Source: NCEH01 sp002257205 (lineage in GTDB: Bacteria; Pseudomonadota; Alphaproteobacteria; Rhizobiales; Xanthobacteraceae). Taken from it: a stretch of DNA of 64,000 bases. Shown piece after piece: positions 50,202 to 58,536 of this stretch (position 1 is the first letter of the stretch; each line of letters starts with the position of its first letter). The notes under the pieces were generated by a model, which made no database searches, had not been told where the DNA came from, and saw only the letters and a program-made list of their open reading frames with translations. The stretch lies in the NCBI RefSeq assembly GCF_043195105.1, contig NZ_JBAFWO010000002.1. One strand, given 5' to 3'. A program made the translations under genes and the position numbers.

Positions 50202-51173
50202 TCACCACGCTTCCAGCCCGATGATGCGGGCGGGGTTGCGGTGGAACATCGTGCGGATCTCCTCCGGCGAAATCCCGACTTTCAGAAGGATGGCGATGTA
50301 GGTGCGCATGCCTTCCACCGGGACGGGCGAATAGAGCTGGCCCAGATCGGAGCTCATGAAGCAATGCTCGATGCCGATGTCCTTCATGGCAGCGGCAACA
50401 TCCTGCGGATTCTTGGTGGGCTCGCCGTGGACAAAGTGCATGAACGGCATCATCAGGCCGAAATCAAACTCGATCAGGCAACCCAGTGCCGCGAATTCCT
50501 TCAGGTCGGCGTGCGTCAGGCGCGTCATGGCCCACTGGGAATGGCTGACGATGATCCGCTTCAGGCCCTGGTCCTTGGCCTCGCGCACCACGTGGTGGCT
50601 CTCCTCCGCCGAGAGGTGGCAGGTGGCGAGACAGGCATCGTATTCCTTGACGAGACTGATGACTTCGCGAACTTCGGGAATGAGCTTCCCGTCGCGAAGC
50701 ACGGTGATCGCCTCCTCTTCGCCGAGGGGCAGGTTCACGCCCGCATAGTAACGCTTGCGGTATTCGTAATGATTGAGGCTGTCTCCGGTGGGGAAATGCA
50801 CGACCCGTGCGCCGTCGCCATGGGTTAGCGCCACCCAGACGGCGCGCGGGTTCACGCCGCCGCTGGCGAGATTCATCACATGCGCCCCGTAGATCGGGAT
50901 GCCCGGCCCGAGGCGGCTCGCCACATAGGCGGTTCCGGTGGTCGAAGGCCCGATGTCCTTGATGACCAGCGCGCGCATGCCCGCAGCATGGGCATCCTGC
51001 GCCAAAGCAATGACGTCCTGGGAATGGCTCAGCGGGAAGACGTGCGGATTGGTGTGAATGTGCACATCGATGCCGCCGACCATGAGGTCTCGCACATCAC
51101 CCGCATGGAGGCCGCGCGCCATCTGCTCCCGTGAGGGAAAACGCAAACCAATGTCCGTCCGCGGCGTGCTCAT
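50202..51173 (-). CDS. DUF6282-type metal-dependent hydrolase-like protein
   Basis: 323 residues. The strand-1 motif is GGIDVHIHTNPH (HxH), a mid-barrel His is in CHLSAEESHHVV, and there is VSHSQWAMT and MSSDLGQLYSP near the end, so a full amidohydrolase/PHP-like metal site is plausible. I assign it to the DUF6282 group by the VHIHTNP motif. No reaction is established to my knowledge. It is the first gene of the nine-kilobase minus-strand operon and has a promoter region shared with uxuA. Confidence 0.75.
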   Translation of the reverse strand: MSTPRTDIGLRFPSREQMARGLHAGDVRDLMVGGIDVHIHTNPHVFPLSHSQDVIALAQDAHAAGMRALVIKDIGPSTTGTAYVASRLGPGIPIYGAHVMNLASGGVNPRAVWVALTHGDGARVVHFPTGDSLNHYEYRKRYYAGVNLPLGEEEAITVLRDGKLIPEVREVISLVKEYDACLATCHLSAEESHHVVREAKDQGLKRIIVSHSQWAMTRLTHADLKEFAALGCLIEFDFGLMMPFMHFVHGEPTKNPQDVAAAMKDIGIEHCFMSSDLGQLYSPVPVEGMRTYIAILLKVGISPEEIRTMFHRNPARIIGLEAW

Positions 51174-51301
51174 CGGCGTTTCCTCTCTTTTTTCTCGATC
51201 CTAAAGTTCGGCGGCTCAATCGCCAGTCAAAAAATCGAAAATCGATAATTTATAGCCGTCTCGTTGTCGGCCGATCTCAATTAATCCGACGGCACTTCAT
51301 T

Positions 51302-51373
51302 TGTCCAACATTTTAATTGACGGCTAGGGCTTATCTCCGTAATTACCCTGAAAAGAGATTGAAATGTCCAACA
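51302..51373. promoter_or_regulatory. Pair of TGTCCAACA operators flanking the uxuA promoter
   Basis: TGTCCAACA occurs at 51302-51310 and again at 51365-51373, 63 bases apart. Between them lies a promoter-like pair: TTGACG (51318) and TAATTA, 17 bases apart. The second copy contains an ATG (51364) that is probably not the true uxuA start. The same nonamer pair occurs at the GntR/FAH divergence (54322 and 54381). Confidence 0.65.
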
Positions 51374-51387
51374 ATGAGGCGATGGCT

Positions 51388-52581
51388 ATGCAGCAGGCTT
51401 GGCGCTGGTACGGCCCGAATGATCCGGTCACGCTCCGACATATCCGCCAGGCGGGCGCCAGGGGCGTCGTGACGGCCCTGCACCACAAGTACAATGGCGA
51501 GCCCTGGTCCCTGGACGATGTGCGCGCGCACAAGGCGCTCATCGAGAAGGAAGGACTGGTCTGGTCGGTCTGCGAGAGCATTCCGGTGCTGACCGATGTG
51601 AAGATCGGCGCGCCGGGCGCCCAGCGCGCCATCGAGAACTGGAAAACCAGCCTGCGCAGCCTCGCCGGGGCGGGCATCCCGGTGGTCTGCTTCAACTTCA
51701 TGCCGGTGGTGGATTGGACCCGCACCGACCTCGAATATGAGATGCCGAGCACGGGCCTCGCGCTCCGCTTCGACATGATCGACTTCGTCGCCTACGACGT
51801 GTGTGTGCTTCGTGGCGACGGCGCCGCCGGCTTCTACGATCCCGCCGTCGTCGCGGAGGCCCGGCAGCGCCATGCCGCCTGGACGCCGGATGACATCCGC
51901 CAGGTGGAAGACAACATCATCTGCGGACTGCCCGGTGGGGAAGGGCGATACGACCGCGCGGGCATCCTGCGCGAGCTCGACCTCAACCGCGACGTGACGC
52001 CGGACAAGCTGCGAGCGAACCTCGTACACTTCCTCAAGGAAGTGGTTCCGGTGGCCGAGGAGGTCGGCGTCAAGCTGGTCATCCACCCGGACGACCCGCC
52101 CTTCTCCCTGTTCGGCCTGCCCCGCGTGGTCTCGACGGCAGAGGATCTGCGGCACATCCTGAGCGCGGTCGACAGTCCCGCGAACGGTATCGTCATCTGC
52201 ACCGGCTCCTATGGCGTGCGGGCCGACAACGACATCGTCTCCATGATCCGCGAGTTCGGGCCGCGCATCAATTTCGTCCATCTGCGCAATGTCCGCCGCG
52301 AGGAGCACGGATCATTCCACGAAGCCGACCATCTCGACGGCAGCGTGGATATGGTGGCCGTCATCCGCGCCCTTCTGGAAGAGGAAGCGAAGCGCAAAGC
52401 GGCGGGGCGGGCGGACTGGCAGATCGCCATGCGTCCCGACCACGGCCATGTGCTGGTGGATGAGATCGGGAAGAAAGTGAACCCCGGCTACAGCTGCATC
52501 GGCCGCCTGAAGGGCCTCGCCGAATTGCGCGGCGTCATGGTCGCCCTCGCCCATCAAGATCCTGCCCTTCCCCCCATCTGA
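51388..52581 (+). CDS. uxuA: D-mannonate dehydratase
   Basis: 397 residues. The N-terminus MQQAWRWYGPNDPV lines up with that of E. coli UxuA. Further motifs: CFNFMPVVDWTRTDL, VKLVIHPDDPPFSLFG, CTGSYGVRADND, FVHLRN and MRPDHGHVLVDE, all in the UxuA order. The enzyme makes 2-keto-3-deoxygluconate from D-mannonate in the hexuronate pathway. The start at 51388 fits the family; an ATG at 51364 extends it by eight residues but coincides with an operator. The SDR that follows may act as fructuronate reductase. Confidence 0.93.
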   Translation: MQQAWRWYGPNDPVTLRHIRQAGARGVVTALHHKYNGEPWSLDDVRAHKALIEKEGLVWSVCESIPVLTDVKIGAPGAQRAIENWKTSLRSLAGAGIPVVCFNFMPVVDWTRTDLEYEMPSTGLALRFDMIDFVAYDVCVLRGDGAAGFYDPAVVAEARQRHAAWTPDDIRQVEDNIICGLPGGEGRYDRAGILRELDLNRDVTPDKLRANLVHFLKEVVPVAEEVGVKLVIHPDDPPFSLFGLPRVVSTAEDLRHILSAVDSPANGIVICTGSYGVRADNDIVSMIREFGPRINFVHLRNVRREEHGSFHEADHLDGSVDMVAVIRALLEEEAKRKAAGRADWQIAMRPDHGHVLVDEIGKKVNPGYSCIGRLKGLAELRGVMVALAHQDPALPPI

Positions 52582-52643
52582 GGCCCGTCTGAGGCCGGCG
52601 GCGCGGGCCAGCTTGCGCCGCCGGCCGGAAGAGGAGATCCGCC

Positions 52644-53411
52644 TTGACCTCGCATATCGATTTGACCGACCACCGCGTCCTGCTGCTCGGCTCGAGCTCC
52701 GGCATTGGCGCGGCGGCTGCCCGCGTCCTCACCGCCTGTGGCGCCCGCGTCTGCCTGCACTACAACGCCAACCGGCAGGGCGCGGAGACGCTCGCCGAGG
52801 AGATCGCCCGCGCGGGCGGCGCGGCCGAAATCGTGGGCGGAGACCTCCTGGTGCCGGGCGCAATTCCCGGCATCGTCTCCAGCGCGGTGGAAAAGCTGGG
52901 CGGCCTCGACGTGCTCGTGAACAACGCCGGCTCCCTGGTGGGACGCACGCCGCTGGAAGCCTTCGACGACGACATCTGGGACAGGGTAACGCGGCTCAAC
53001 GTGCGCGCGGTGCTGGGGACGGCCCGGGCGGCCCATCCCACGCTCAGCCGCAGCGCGCATGGGGTGATCATCAATGTGGGCTCCATCGCGGGCCGCAACG
53101 GCGGCGCTCCCGGCTCTGGCCTCTATGCCGCCGCGAAGGCTGCGGTCCACAGCCTGACGCGCTCCATGGCCAAGGAATTCGCCAAGGACGGAATCCGCGT
53201 GAACGCCGTGGCGCCCGGCTTCATCACAACGCCCTTTCACGCGACGACCCCCCTCGACACGCAGGAGGCGGTGCGCAAGACCATCCCCCTGGGTCGCCTC
53301 GGCACCGCGGAGGATTGCGCCTGGATCTTCGCCTTCCTCGCCTCGCAGGAAATGTCGGGTTACATCACCGGCCAGATCATCGATGTGAATGGCGGGCAGT
53401 TCATGCCTTAG
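52644..53411 (+). CDS. Short-chain dehydrogenase/reductase
   Basis: 255 residues, classical SDR. Cofactor motif LGSSSGIGAAAA, NNAG, catalytic Ser in NVGSIAGRN, Tyr-x-x-x-Lys in LYAAAKAAV, C-terminal TGQIIDVNGGQ. Residues after strand 2 (HYNANRQGAE) suggest NADP preference. The start is TTG at 52644 with GAGGAG seven bases upstream. Behind uxuA, reduction of fructuronate or oxidation of an aldonate is the likely role. Confidence 0.87.
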   Translation: MTSHIDLTDHRVLLLGSSSGIGAAAARVLTACGARVCLHYNANRQGAETLAEEIARAGGAAEIVGGDLLVPGAIPGIVSSAVEKLGGLDVLVNNAGSLVGRTPLEAFDDDIWDRVTRLNVRAVLGTARAAHPTLSRSAHGVIINVGSIAGRNGGAPGSGLYAAAKAAVHSLTRSMAKEFAKDGIRVNAVAPGFITTPFHATTPLDTQEAVRKTIPLGRLGTAEDCAWIFAFLASQEMSGYITGQIIDVNGGQFMP

Positions 53412-53525
53412 AGCGCGATCCGATCAAATTGAATCAATTTGATCGGTGAATCGCCCTGTAAATCGATGAAAGAGAACGCGTTGTCCGATCAGCTTGCGGT
53501 GCGCGCTGATCGGCGCGTGCTCTAA
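53409..53525. repeat. Small palindromic element (MITE-like or REP-like)
   Basis: Ends are near-mirror images: TTAGAGCGCG (53409-53418) and CGCGTGCTCTAA (53514-53525). Inside are two perfect hairpins: a 12-bp stem CCGATCAAATTG/CAATTTGATCGG (53420-53446) and a 9-bp stem CCGATCAGC/GCTGATCGG (53485-53513). The two share CCGATCA arms. It lies between the converging SDR and GntR genes and may also terminate both. Confidence 0.6.
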
Positions 53526-53543
53526 GGCGGCGGAATGCCCTCC

Positions 53544-54320
53544 TCACCTTTCGGGCAGCGACTCCTTCGCCTTGGTGCCGGCCTCGGGGATGAACTTCAG
53601 GCCGGACTTCAGATGGAGGCCCAGCCAATAGGTATAGGCCGCGCCGTCCTTCTGCCGGATGGCATCGATGATGGCCCGGTGCTCGGCGGCGATGTCCCGT
53701 CGCTGCGTGCGCTCTCTCTTGCCGTTCTCCATGAGTTTCTCGATGACGGGGCGCATGATCAGATAGACATCTTCGGTCGTTTTATTGTTGGACATTCTCA
53801 CAATATGACTGTGAAAAGCATAGTCGAATTTCGCAGCGTCCGCGACGGAAGTGGCCTCTTCCATCTTCCAGGTGAGGGCCTCCAGGGTTTCGAGATCCTG
53901 CGGCGTCACATTTGAGAAGACGCGCTCGCGAATCCCTTCCTCCACCAGCCGCCGAAACTCCTGGATGTCGGTGAAGATGTCGGCGGACAGGCGGAAGCCG
54001 AAGGAGAACAGCCGCATGGCCGCCGCATGCCGGTCGTCGATCAAGATCGCGCCGCTCTTTTGACGGGCTTCAACAATGCCATAGGCGCGCAAGGTCCGCA
54101 TCGCCTCGCGGACCGTGTTGCGGCTGGAGCCGAACAGCTTCGCGAGTTCGATCTCGCCGGGCAGCGCGTCTCCCACCGTCAGGCCCCGCTCATCGATGAG
54201 CCGCTGGATCGCGTCGATGATCTGGTCTACGGCAGAGCCGGACGCCACCTCGCTCTCGGCTTGGCCTGCCAGCTTTCCCTTGTTTGCGCCGCTCACGGCC
54301 TTCGCTCCAGCTTGATCCAT
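53544..54320 (-). CDS. GntR-family regulator, FCD type (FadR/LldR subgroup)
   Basis: 258 residues. Winged helix about 28-95 (GEIELAKLFGSSRNTVREAM) and helical FCD domain with the metal ligands of a FDYAFHSHIVRMSNN helix. The ATG is immediately preceded by the operator TGTCCAACA, so autorepression is expected. It is divergent from the FAH-family gene. The same operator at uxuA suggests it also controls that transcription unit and perhaps the divergent transport operon. Confidence 0.88.
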   Translation of the reverse strand: MDQAGAKAVSGANKGKLAGQAESEVASGSAVDQIIDAIQRLIDERGLTVGDALPGEIELAKLFGSSRNTVREAMRTLRAYGIVEARQKSGAILIDDRHAAAMRLFSFGFRLSADIFTDIQEFRRLVEEGIRERVFSNVTPQDLETLEALTWKMEEATSVADAAKFDYAFHSHIVRMSNNKTTEDVYLIMRPVIEKLMENGKRERTQRRDIAAEHRAIIDAIRQKDGAAYTYWLGLHLKSGLKFIPEAGTKAKESLPER

Positions 54321-54321
54321 T

Positions 54322-54389
54322 TGTCCAACATTTCAGATTGACACCGCCCTAAATACCCTTAACCCCTAGACCGGCATTGATGTCCAACA
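54322..54389. promoter_or_regulatory. Pair of TGTCCAACA operators between the GntR and FAH genes
   Basis: TGTCCAACA at 54322-54330 and 54381-54389, 59 bases apart, mirrors the arrangement upstream of uxuA. ATTGAC follows the first copy in both places. The second copy again forms an ATG (54380) whose reading frame is not the FAH gene, which supports its being an operator and not a start. Confidence 0.65.
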
Positions 54390-54479
54390 AAATCGGCTTT
54401 TCGTCAGCCGGACCCAATGAGTCCACGCGCCCGAATGCGAGCGCCGACCGGACATTGCCGGTGGCACAGGAGGCATGCC

Positions 54480-55634
54480 TTGAGCTTTACCCCGTCTCTT
54501 CCGCCCGAAGGAACCTTCCTTGGTCGCGTCTGGCTTCCGGACGTCGCCGGGCCCGCCGTGGTCCTCGTGCGCGATGGAGAAGTCTACGACATAACCTCCC
54601 CCGCCGCCCCCACCATGACGGACCTCCTCGAACTGGAGGATTGCGTCGGGTTCCTTCGGGCGGTGGACAAGCGCCACATCGGGTCGCTCGCGGCGATCGC
54701 GGCCTCCTCCCAGGCCGCCGACCCGACGCAGATCCATCTGCTCGCCCCGTGTGATCTCCAAGCGGTGAAGGCGAGCGGCGTGACCTTCGCCCAGTCCATT
54801 CTGGAACGGGTGATCGAGGAGAAGGTGGCGGGCGACCCATCGCGCGCTTTGGTGTTCCGCCAGAAGATCGAGGCGAGCATCGGCGGCAGCCTGAAGAAGC
54901 TCGTCCCCGGCTCGCCCGAGGCGGACGCGTTGAAGCGCACGCTGATCGAAGAGGGGCTGTGGTCCCAGTATCTTGAAGTGGGGATCGGGCCGGACGCGGA
55001 AATCTTCACCAAGGCCCAGCCCATGTCCTGCGTCGGCTGGGGCGCAGCGGTCGGCGTTCACGCCATGTCGCACTGGAACAATCCCGAGCCGGAGATCGTG
55101 CTGTTCGTCAACAGCCGCGGCGAGATCAAGGGCGTGAGCCTCGGAAACGACGTCAATCTCAGGGATGTGGAGGGACGCTCGGCGCTGCTGCTCGGCAAGG
55201 CCAAGGACAACAACGCCTCATGCGCGGTGGGCCCCTTCGTCCGCCTCCTCGACGACGGGTACGGGCTCGACCATATCCGCCGGTCCCACGTGAAGCTGCG
55301 GGTGGAAGGCGAGGACGGCTTTGTCCTCGAAGACGGCAGCTCCATGTCGGAGATCAGTCGCGACCCCGTCGATCTGGTGGCTCAGGCCATCGGACCCAAT
55401 CATCAGTATCCGGATGGCTTCATCCTGTTCCTCGGCACCCTCTTCACGCCGGTCCAGGACAGGGGCGAGGCCGGGCAGGGCTTCACGCACCATTGGGGTG
55501 ACGTGGTCATCATCTCCGATCCGCTGCTGGGTGAGCTCAGAAATACGGTTCGCCCCGCGGATGCGTGTCCGCCCTGGGACTTCGGAACCCGCAAGCTGAT
55601 GCAAAACCTCTCCGCGCGCCATCTCCTCCCGTGA
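54480..55634 (+). CDS. Fumarylacetoacetate hydrolase-family enzyme (2-keto-3-deoxy acid dehydratase/hydrolase type)
   Basis: 384 residues. An N-terminal domain (PPEGTFLGRVWLPDVAGPA) precedes the FAH fold, with metal-site acidic residues in EPEIVLFVNSRGEI and the following LGNDVNLRDVEGRS, and KAKDNNASCAVGPF. This 390-residue subgroup includes 2-keto-3-deoxy-D-arabonate dehydratases and dioxo-acid hydrolases. The TTG start at 54480 is set by a perfect AGGAGG six bases upstream. In context it could process a keto-deoxy acid downstream of UxuA or the enolase-like enzyme. Confidence 0.87.
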   Translation: MSFTPSLPPEGTFLGRVWLPDVAGPAVVLVRDGEVYDITSPAAPTMTDLLELEDCVGFLRAVDKRHIGSLAAIAASSQAADPTQIHLLAPCDLQAVKASGVTFAQSILERVIEEKVAGDPSRALVFRQKIEASIGGSLKKLVPGSPEADALKRTLIEEGLWSQYLEVGIGPDAEIFTKAQPMSCVGWGAAVGVHAMSHWNNPEPEIVLFVNSRGEIKGVSLGNDVNLRDVEGRSALLLGKAKDNNASCAVGPFVRLLDDGYGLDHIRRSHVKLRVEGEDGFVLEDGSSMSEISRDPVDLVAQAIGPNHQYPDGFILFLGTLFTPVQDRGEAGQGFTHHWGDVVIISDPLLGELRNTVRPADACPPWDFGTRKLMQNLSARHLLP

Positions 55635-55800
55635 GCGGCGCGCAGCCCGTCCTTTGATCGCGTTTTCCCGAAGGCTAAAAGGGATGCCCCGCGTCCCGGC
55701 TTCACGATCCCGATGCAAGAAGGCGCAGGGCTGCCAAAGGCCGCGCGCCTCTGGTACGAAACCGGGTACGCACCTGCAAATCGCAGGGCGATAAGCTAAT

Positions 55801-55817
55801 GATTTTTAAGAAAAATC
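55801..55817 (-). terminator. AT-rich hairpin downstream of tRNA-Ala
   Basis: GATTTTT (55801-55807) and AAAAATC (55811-55817) form a perfect 7-bp stem about 18 bases after the tRNA 3' end. It is the only T-rich structure there and a likely terminator. The rest of the 55635-55834 gap holds no convincing gene. Confidence 0.5.
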
Positions 55818-55834
55818 CGCGACATGGATCGAAG

Positions 55835-55910
55835 TGGTGGAGCCGAGGGGAATCGAACCCCTGACCTCTGCAGTGCGATTGCAGCGCTCTCCCATCTGAG
55901 CTACGGCCCC
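55835..55910 (-). tRNA. tRNA-Ala (anticodon CGC)
   Basis: 76 bases on the minus strand, CCA encoded. Acceptor stem GGGGCCG/CGGCTCC (one G-U), D arm GCTC/GAGC, anticodon stem CTGCA/TGCAG with loop ATCGCAC (anticodon CGC, reads GCG), T arm AGGGG/CCCCT with TTCGATT loop. Complete cloverleaf. It stands at the border between the catabolic gene cluster and more ordinary genes. Confidence 0.93.
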
Positions 55911-56057
55911 GGTCGTTGGGAGGCGCCATTTAGAGTCGGGGGGCATGGCCTGTCAAGCAGGTTGCCCGGCAATCCAACGGGGAAAACGTCAAGGGCCGCG
56001 CAACGCGCCGGTTCGCTTGATGGCGAACGGTGGATCGGACGGTCGAAGGCCTGTGTG

Positions 56058-56750
56058 TCAGCGTCCGCCGGGCCCGGAACGGGGGCGCTCGGGGCCGCGC
56101 GCCATGCGAATCGGGCCGAGCACCCGCAGAATCTGATCCGCCAGCACACGCATGTCGCGGTCCGCCACCGAGCCCGGCGCATAGGTGGAGACCGCCTCGC
56201 CGGCGGTGAAGGAGCGCACGAAATTCACGTCATAGGACAGCGGAGAACTGACCGGCAGGCCGAACCCGGCCAGTTCAGGGCCGATCTGCTGGCCTTCCAG
56301 GGTGCCGGGATCGACCTTGGTGGGCACCACCACCGCCTTGGGGCCGGGTCCGCGGATGGCCGCCCGCACCTCGCCGAGGCGGCCCAGGGTCTGCTTCAGC
56401 GAGCTGATGTCCAGGCTCGAGGGGCCGCACGGCAGGACCAGCAGGTCCGACAATTCTACGCACGCCTCGAAGGTGAGGCCGAGCTCGCCGGGACAGTCGA
56501 TGATGGCGAATTCACCGCCGCTGCGAAACACGCCCTTGATCCAGGACACCATGTTGGCCCGGGTCAGCACATCGTTGCGCACGGTGAAGCGCAGCCGCCG
56601 CGGCAGCGCCCAGGCATAGGCGGACCCCTGCGGATCGGCATCGATGAGCGTCACGGCGCGGCCCAAACGCACGAATTCCCCCGCGAGGTTGATCGCCGTT
56701 GTGGTCTTGCCGACGCCGCCCTTGCGCTGGACGACCGAAATTATCTGCAT
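56058..56750 (-). CDS. ParA/MinD-family P-loop ATPase
   Basis: 230 residues. Deviant Walker A RKGGVGKTTTAINLA, Walker A' region LIDADPQGSA, Walker B FAIIDCPGELG. These dimerising ATPases position DNA or protein cargo. No ParB or plasmid genes are nearby, so it is an orphan ParA, perhaps of the kind that places surface-polysaccharide or chemotaxis machinery. The start at 56750 (MQIISVVQRKGG) is just before the P-loop as usual. It lies 103 bases downstream of the glycosyltransferase gene on the same strand. Confidence 0.87.
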   Translation of the reverse strand: MQIISVVQRKGGVGKTTTAINLAGEFVRLGRAVTLIDADPQGSAYAWALPRRLRFTVRNDVLTRANMVSWIKGVFRSGGEFAIIDCPGELGLTFEACVELSDLLVLPCGPSSLDISSLKQTLGRLGEVRAAIRGPGPKAVVVPTKVDPGTLEGQQIGPELAGFGLPVSSPLSYDVNFVRSFTAGEAVSTYAPGSVADRDMRVLADQILRVLGPIRMARGPERPRSGPGGR

Positions 56751-56853
56751 CTTGAGCCCGAATATCCCGCGCTGCCGCATCCGCCCGGCCGCGGATCTCG
56801 ACCGTTCCTTGTCCGCGTATCGGGCCGGGCGGGCAAACGCAAGCGCGCCCGCA

Positions 56854-58014
56854 TCACAGGTGAATCTCGCTCGCCCGGACGATCTCCGGAAGGCTTCCGA
56901 ACGGGCCGCGCCGCTGGAGTTCGGCGGCCTTTTCGTGCGCCGCCTGCGGAAACGAGGGCTCCTTCAGGCGCAGGAAGGCATCCTGCACATTCTTGGCGGT
57001 GAAATTGACCGCCATGGAGACCGCGCCGCCCCAGCCGCCGATCAGGCCGCAATTGATCCGCTGTTCCAGCTGGCGCGGCACGATCAATTGCGGGCGTCCC
57101 ACCGCGAGGCCGACCTCGAGCGTGCCGAGCCCGCCGTGATGCACCAGCACCCCCGCCGCGCCGATCGCGGTGGGCAGGTCCTGCGGGGTGTCGTGAATGC
57201 GGATGTTCTGGCGCGCGAGGGCCGCGCGCTCCTGGGACGAGGCGTCGCGCAAATAGGCGCTGCCGGTCGGGTCCAGCTTGGTAAGGGTGGCGAGCAGGGC
57301 CGGCGTGCTCGGGTGGGAGAGGCTCAGATAGGCGAACCAGCCGCAGGTCGGGGGTGCCTCGGCCGGGGCGGGCAGGGGCGCAAGCGGGCCGATGCCGACA
57401 CCCGGCGCCCGGCGCCCGGCATAGCTGTCCAGTTCCGGCAGGGTGATGATGAAGGGCTGGGCGTGGCGCAGAATGCCGGGCAGCGTCTCCGGCGCGGGAC
57501 GTCCGCGCCGCAGTTGCACGCTGCGCACATGGGAAAGAAGCTCCTCTTCGTCCAGGCTGGGCTGGCGATTGGCGAGCGGGTCGAATGTGGGCCGGTCCGC
57601 CGGCGGCAAGGTGAAGCCGTCGCCGAGGACGATCACCGGGATCGCGCCGGAGACCGCAAGGCACAGCAGCGGGCAATAATCGCCGATCACCAGATCGGGG
57701 TGAATCGTGTCCAGCACCTGGTCCCAGCCGCGCAATAGCGCTTCCAGGCGCGTCGGCTCGTTGAACCCCACCAAGCCGAGAATGTCGCCATAGGCACCGA
57801 CGCTGAACGGCAGCCGCCCCTGCGGCAGCATGGCATAGGGCGCCTGGATCAGCGGGAAGCCATGATCGACAAGGCGCATGGCCGCAAGTCCGAGGTCGCG
57901 CACCGCGAAGATGCACTCATGCCCGCGCGTCGTGAGGTCCTGGGCGACCGGCAGCAGGCGCGAGACGTGGCCGAGGCCTTCCCCGAGCTCCCAAGCAAAT
58001 AGCACCCGGCCCAT
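56854..58014 (-). CDS. UGT-like GT-B glycosyltransferase
   Basis: 386 residues. The N-terminal ELGEGLGHVSRLLPVAQDLTTRGH segment is the acceptor-side loop of GT1/UGT enzymes. The C-terminal donor site has VLVHHGGLGTLEVGLAVGRP, the HGG signature. A sugar from a nucleotide donor is moved to an unknown acceptor. The start at 58014 is directly at this motif. It is cotranscribed with the ParA-like gene. The 249 bases upstream, to the next gene, show no ORF I trust. Confidence 0.82.
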   Translation of the reverse strand: MGRVLFAWELGEGLGHVSRLLPVAQDLTTRGHECIFAVRDLGLAAMRLVDHGFPLIQAPYAMLPQGRLPFSVGAYGDILGLVGFNEPTRLEALLRGWDQVLDTIHPDLVIGDYCPLLCLAVSGAIPVIVLGDGFTLPPADRPTFDPLANRQPSLDEEELLSHVRSVQLRRGRPAPETLPGILRHAQPFIITLPELDSYAGRRAPGVGIGPLAPLPAPAEAPPTCGWFAYLSLSHPSTPALLATLTKLDPTGSAYLRDASSQERAALARQNIRIHDTPQDLPTAIGAAGVLVHHGGLGTLEVGLAVGRPQLIVPRQLEQRINCGLIGGWGGAVSMAVNFTAKNVQDAFLRLKEPSFPQAAHEKAAELQRRGPFGSLPEIVRASEIHL

Positions 58015-58263
58015 TCAGTCTTCCCCGTATTGATGCCGCCCCTCCATACGGGAGAACCGGGGCAAGGTCTTGTGCGGAAAGCGCGGAGACGCCAAAAGGG
58101 CGCGGATCGCACACGCCTCGTGCGGGAGCCTCCAGACCTTGGGGCTGAAGGGGCAATGACGCGTTGTGCGTTGCACGCGGGCCCCTATTATGGAGGCCGC
58201 CGCCGCAGCCGGCAGCGCGGCGGTGGTATCGGGCGCCGCGCATCGAATGAGGAGGCACCAGCC

Positions 58264-58530
58264 ATGGCCACTGGAGTAAAGGACGTATTTGAAGGCATCC
58301 GCGAGGTGCTGGAAAAGCGCAAGGCCACGCGGCAGGATCAAAATCCCGTCGAGCGGATCGCCACCGCCCTCGAGGTTCTCGCCGACGAGACGTCGATCAT
58401 CCGCACCGAGCTTGCCTTGATCCGGATGGCGAATTTGCAGCGGGTGCAGAAAGCCGGCCCGCAGCAGAAGGGCGCGCCGATCCGGGTTCCGGTGGAACCG
58501 GGCGAAAAGGACGGGACGAGCGAGGAGTGA
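58264..58530 (+). CDS. Small hypothetical protein, 88 residues
   Basis: Helical, charged protein (DVFEGIREVLEKRKATRQDQ, then VERIATALEVLADETSII) with no known motif I recognise. GAGGAG lies nine bases before the ATG, which argues that it is real; a longer frame beginning at 58030 lacks such support. No signal peptide or membrane segment. It faces a converging small gene. Confidence 0.65.
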   Translation: MATGVKDVFEGIREVLEKRKATRQDQNPVERIATALEVLADETSIIRTELALIRMANLQRVQKAGPQQKGAPIRVPVEPGEKDGTSEE

Positions 58531-58536
58531 GCGCCG

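Noticed and set aside
54377..54754. Plus-strand ORF starting MMSNKIGF before the FAH gene
   Set aside because: Its start codon is part of the TGTCCAACA operator. The product loses meaning where the FAH gene begins in another frame.
55702..55929. Minus-strand ORF across the tRNA-Ala
   Set aside because: It is a translation of the tRNA and its flank; the cloverleaf explains the sequence.
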